Shown here: piece by piece, positions 5,306-7,460 of the stretch
How positions within the stretch are numbered: position 1 is the stretch's first letter
Layout of the letters: each line of letters opens with the position of its first letter
Assembly (NCBI GenBank): GCA_003217965.1
Contig: QHNB01000234.1
Coordinates: forward strand, 1 to 7,460
Direction: 5' to 3'
DNA length: 7,460 nucleotides
DNA from: Verrucomicrobiota bacterium
GTDB taxonomy: Bacteria; Verrucomicrobiota; Verrucomicrobiia; Chthoniobacterales; UBA10450
Notes under the pieces: generated by a model
Told to the model about the DNA's origin: nothing
The model's input: only the letters and a program-made list of their open reading frames with translations
Databases searched by the model: none
Position numbers and translations under genes: made by a program

Positions 5306-7000
5306 ATGGATCTTTCGCCCGAGGAAAAGATTGCCGGCATCCTTGTGCCGTTGTTCGCACTTCGCACGGAGAATGATCTGGGCATTGGGGATGTGGCGGC
5401 CCTGCGCGAGTTCATCGAATGGGCAGGCGCAATTGGTTTCGGTCTAGTCCAATTATTGCCGATCAACGAAATCGGCGGTGACAACAGTCCTTACAACGCG
5501 ATCAGTTCGGTCGCGATTGAGCCGATGACGCTGCATTTGGCTCCCGGTTCCCCCGAGGAATTAAGGGAGGAAGACTTCGGAACGGTTACGAGCAAAGTGA
5601 ATTTGACCAGTCTGCGGCGCGGCCCGGTCAAATATCACCGGGTTCGAAAGCTGAAGCGCGAATTGCTTGAACGCGCGTTCGGGAATTTTCAGGCGCAGGC
5701 AACGGAAACGCGCCGGCGAGCCTTTGCCGAGTTTTGCCAGGCCAACAGCCAATGGCTCGAGCCGTATTCATTTTTTCGCGCTCTGATGGAAGTGAACGGG
5801 GAACGGGAAACGTGGGATGAATGGCAGCCAGAGCATCGTGCTGAAGAATCCGCGCGTACGTGGTTGGCTGCGCAATCCGCGGAAGAACGCAAACATTTCG
5901 CCGCACTCGAGAATTTTTTCTGCTACGTGCAATGGATCGCCCATCTGCAATGGCGCGAGCTCAGCAAACTCGCGGAGGAGCGCGGCGTTGCTCTGATGGG
6001 CGATGTGCCTTTTGGCATCAGCTATTACAGCGCGGATGTGTTTACCCACCGAGACATTTTCGCGCTGGACTGGTCTGGTGGCGCGCCGCCTGAGCGATAC
6101 TTCAAGGATGACGAGTTCACGCAGAAGTGGGGACAAAATTGGGGCATCCCTCTTTATCGCTGGGACGCAATGCGAGCGTGCGATTTTCAGTGGTGGCGGC
6201 AACGAATTCGGGGCGTTAAACGGATCTTCCACATCTTTCGCATCGATCACATCCTCGGTTTTTACCGCATTTACGCATTTCCATGGCGCCCGAAGGAGAA
6301 CGCGGAATTTTTACCGCTGAACTGGGAGCAAATGCTCGAACGGACCGGAGGAAGGAAGCCGCATTTTGCTCCACGCGATGATTCGACCGTTGAAAACTGC
6401 GAAGCGAATCGGCGCGAGGGTGAAGCATATTTGCGCATCGTGCTGGAGGAAAGCGGTTCGACGCGAGTGACCGGCGAGGATCTCGGGACCGTGCCGGATT
6501 ATGTGCGGCCTAATTTGCAGTCACTTGGTATTGCTGGGTTCAAGATTCCGCAATGGGAGGTGAAGAACGAGCAAGTCGTTCGGGGCGAGAATTACGAGCA
6601 GCTTTCAGTCACGACCTATGCCGCGCACGACCAGCAACCAATTCGGCAGCTTTGGGCAGAAGCACACGATAATGCATCGCCCTCGGCCGAACAAGCGCGC
6701 GCCGATCTAATCAAGATTGCGCAGTTTGCCTCAATCGAACCGCGTGAAGGACTCGATTACATGCGCGATTTTTATCCGGCGATCATGGAAGCGCTATTCA
6801 AAAGCAACGCCTGGATTGCAGTCCTGATGATTACTGACCTGCTTGGTCGCAAATATCGCTTCAATGTTCCCGGTACTGCCGACGAACGAAATTGGACCCG
6901 ACGATTATCCTCGACCGTGGCCAAGTTACGCAAGAGCCGCGAAGTTCGCCAGCGAATGAAATTAATCGGTGATTTGTTGAAGAAAAACGGGCGGACGTAG
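5306..7000 (+). CDS. malQ: 4-alpha-glucanotransferase (amylomaltase, GH77)
   Basis: The 564-residue protein is a GH77 amylomaltase, a cytoplasmic enzyme that transfers alpha-1,4-glucan segments between maltodextrins during maltose or glycogen turnover. The N-terminus GILVPLFALRTENDLGIGD (11-29) and DNSPYNAISSVAIEP (59-73) match the family's PLxSLRSxxDxGIGDF and DSPYxxxS blocks. GDVPFGISYYSADVF (232-246) and WGQNWGIPLYRW (275-286) follow. The catalytic residues are visible: nucleophile D314 in RIDH (312-315), acid/base E391 in GEDLG (390-394), and D442 in AAHD. The family normally has GTHD at the last site, so two neighbouring residues differ while the Asp is kept. The C-terminal block has DLLGRKYRFNVPGT and NWTRRL as expected. 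The frame is open from a GTG at 5285, but that lies inside the right inverted repeat; the ATG at 5306 begins MDLSPEEKIAGILVPL and is preferred. No Shine-Dalgarno is present at either start. Confidence 0.92.
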   Translation: MDLSPEEKIAGILVPLFALRTENDLGIGDVAALREFIEWAGAIGFGLVQLLPINEIGGDNSPYNAISSVAIEPMTLHLAPGSPEELREEDFGTVTSKVNLTSLRRGPVKYHRVRKLKRELLERAFGNFQAQATETRRRAFAEFCQANSQWLEPYSFFRALMEVNGERETWDEWQPEHRAEESARTWLAAQSAEERKHFAALENFFCYVQWIAHLQWRELSKLAEERGVALMGDVPFGISYYSADVFTHRDIFALDWSGGAPPERYFKDDEFTQKWGQNWGIPLYRWDAMRACDFQWWRQRIRGVKRIFHIFRIDHILGFYRIYAFPWRPKENAEFLPLNWEQMLERTGGRKPHFAPRDDSTVENCEANRREGEAYLRIVLEESGSTRVTGEDLGTVPDYVRPNLQSLGIAGFKIPQWEVKNEQVVRGENYEQLSVTTYAAHDQQPIRQLWAEAHDNASPSAEQARADLIKIAQFASIEPREGLDYMRDFYPAIMEALFKSNAWIAVLMITDLLGRKYRFNVPGTADERNWTRRLSSTVAKLRKSREVRQRMKLIGDLLKKNGRT

Positions 7001-7009
7001 CTCAGTAGA

Positions 7010-7116
7010 CTTCCTGAGCCGCGCAGACGGCGAAGGATTTCGCAAATGTTCGATTCACATCACTCGACTTGGGTGACACCAAAAGGGCGCCCCTCGCGAT
7101 TTCACTAAGGATGACA
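7010..7116. repeat. Repeat-like intergenic element with imperfect inverted ends (malQ-mdh gap)
   Basis: The left end reads CTTCCTGAGC (7010-7019), followed by GGCGAAGGATTTCGC (7029-7043). The right end reads TCACTAAGGATGACA (7102-7116), whose reverse complement is TGTCATCCTTAGTGA. Both ends resemble the TCCTGAGCGAAGCGAAGGATCTCGC-type interspersed repeats I associate with many bacterial genomes, facing each other. The ends are not identical (TCCTGAG against TCCTTAG), as in a decayed copy. The middle has a GGGCGCCC palindrome (7085-7092). A 6-bp stem with an 8-base loop (GCTCAG 7000-7005, CTGAGC 7014-7019) begins at the malQ stop; it lacks a T-run, so it is at best a weak terminator. Recognition as a known repeat is from memory and not verified. 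Confidence 0.4.
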
Positions 7117-7141
7117 GCGGGCGAATATCGGTTAATCAGAT

Positions 7142-7460
7142 ATGATGCAATCTCCTATCAAAATCGCTGTCACCGGCGCCGCCGGTCAGATCGGTTATTC
7201 GCTGGTTTTTCGCATCGCTTCGGGAGCGATGTTCGGGCCGAACCAGCCGATTGCGATGAGCTTGATCGAAATTCCAAGCGCGCTTGGTGCACTCGAAGGA
7301 GTGGTTATGGAACTCCACGACTGCGCGTTTCCGCTGCTGAAGTCACTCACTCCCACCGCGGATTTGGATGAAGGATTTCGGGAGGTGAACTGGGCGTTGC
7401 TCGTCGGCAGCGTGCCACGCAAGGCTGGGATGGAACGAAAGGATCTTCTCGGAATTAACG
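7142..7460 (+). CDS. mdh: Malate dehydrogenase, N-terminal part (runs off right edge)
   Basis: The 106 visible codons start MMQSPIKIAVTGAAGQIGYS. TGAAGQIGY (11-19) is the NAD-binding glycine motif of the cytosolic-type malate dehydrogenases. E43 (SLIEI) is at the end of beta 2, where an acidic residue binds the NAD ribose. VVMELHDCAFPLL (54-66) and LLVGSVPRKAGMERKDLL (86-103) follow; R93 and R99 are the substrate-binding arginines on the mobile loop, which distinguishes malate from lactate dehydrogenase. The enzyme interconverts malate and oxaloacetate in the TCA cycle. The common RPR/RPRGPGMER form is here VPRKAGMER. Two tandem ATG codons (7142 and 7145) are possible starts, and neither has a clear Shine-Dalgarno. 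The catalytic His-Asp pair lies beyond the window. It is separated from malQ by 141 bp holding a repeat-like element, so it probably has its own promoter, though none is recognisable. Confidence 0.9.
   Translation, partial: MMQSPIKIAVTGAAGQIGYSLVFRIASGAMFGPNQPIAMSLIEIPSALGALEGVVMELHDCAFPLLKSLTPTADLDEGFREVNWALLVGSVPRKAGMERKDLLGIN

Noticed and set aside
6988..7062. tRNA-like sequence: GGGCGGA, then TAGCTCAGT, and a TTCGATT loop about 45 bp later
   Set aside because: The first part overlaps the last codons of malQ. No 3' acceptor strand pairs with GGGCGGA, the T-stem has two mismatches of five, and no proper anticodon arm forms.

Overview
The window looks like chromosomal DNA of a soil-type Verrucomicrobia (Spartobacteria/Chthoniobacterales-like) bacterium. 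This placement is inference. It rests on moderately GC-rich coding sequence, weak or absent Shine-Dalgarno sites, an N-terminal RuvC starting MRVLAIDAS, a DUF4337 membrane protein, a GxxExxY protein between housekeeping genes, and the style of the malate dehydrogenase and 4-alpha-glucanotransferase. No rRNA or marker gene is present to confirm it.

Layout. The left third (1-2716) is on the minus strand. In transcription order it holds a short-chain dehydrogenase/reductase that appears C-terminally truncated, a divergent QueA-family protein, then after a 306-bp gap a DUF4337 membrane protein and, 3 bp further on, the start of ruvC, which runs off the left edge. The gap (709-1014) contains one plausible but unproven 51-codon membrane-protein gene on the plus strand. 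A 114-bp divergent intergenic region (2717-2830) separates this block from a plus-strand block: a UvrD/PcrA-type helicase, a GxxExxY gene, malQ, and after a 141-bp gap the start of mdh, which runs off the right edge.

The genes are mostly housekeeping: Holliday-junction resolution (ruvC), DNA unwinding in repair (uvrD/pcrA-like), glycogen/maltodextrin metabolism (malQ) and the TCA cycle (mdh). They do not form one pathway. The SDR and QueA-like genes form a tight minus-strand pair, and DUF4337-ruvC forms another.

The most unusual structure is at 4836-5301. The GxxExxY gene exactly fills the space between two 32-bp imperfect inverted repeats (25/32 matching positions). Each repeat is built from three CACNGAT heptamers spaced 10 and 11 bp apart, that is, phased to the DNA helix, with identical spacing on both sides. 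Removing this block would leave uvrD and malQ only 8 bp apart, so it reads as a compact inserted cassette that split a tight gene pair. A second repeat-like stretch, with ends resembling TCCTGAGC...GCTCAGGATGA sequences, lies between malQ and mdh (about 7010-7116).
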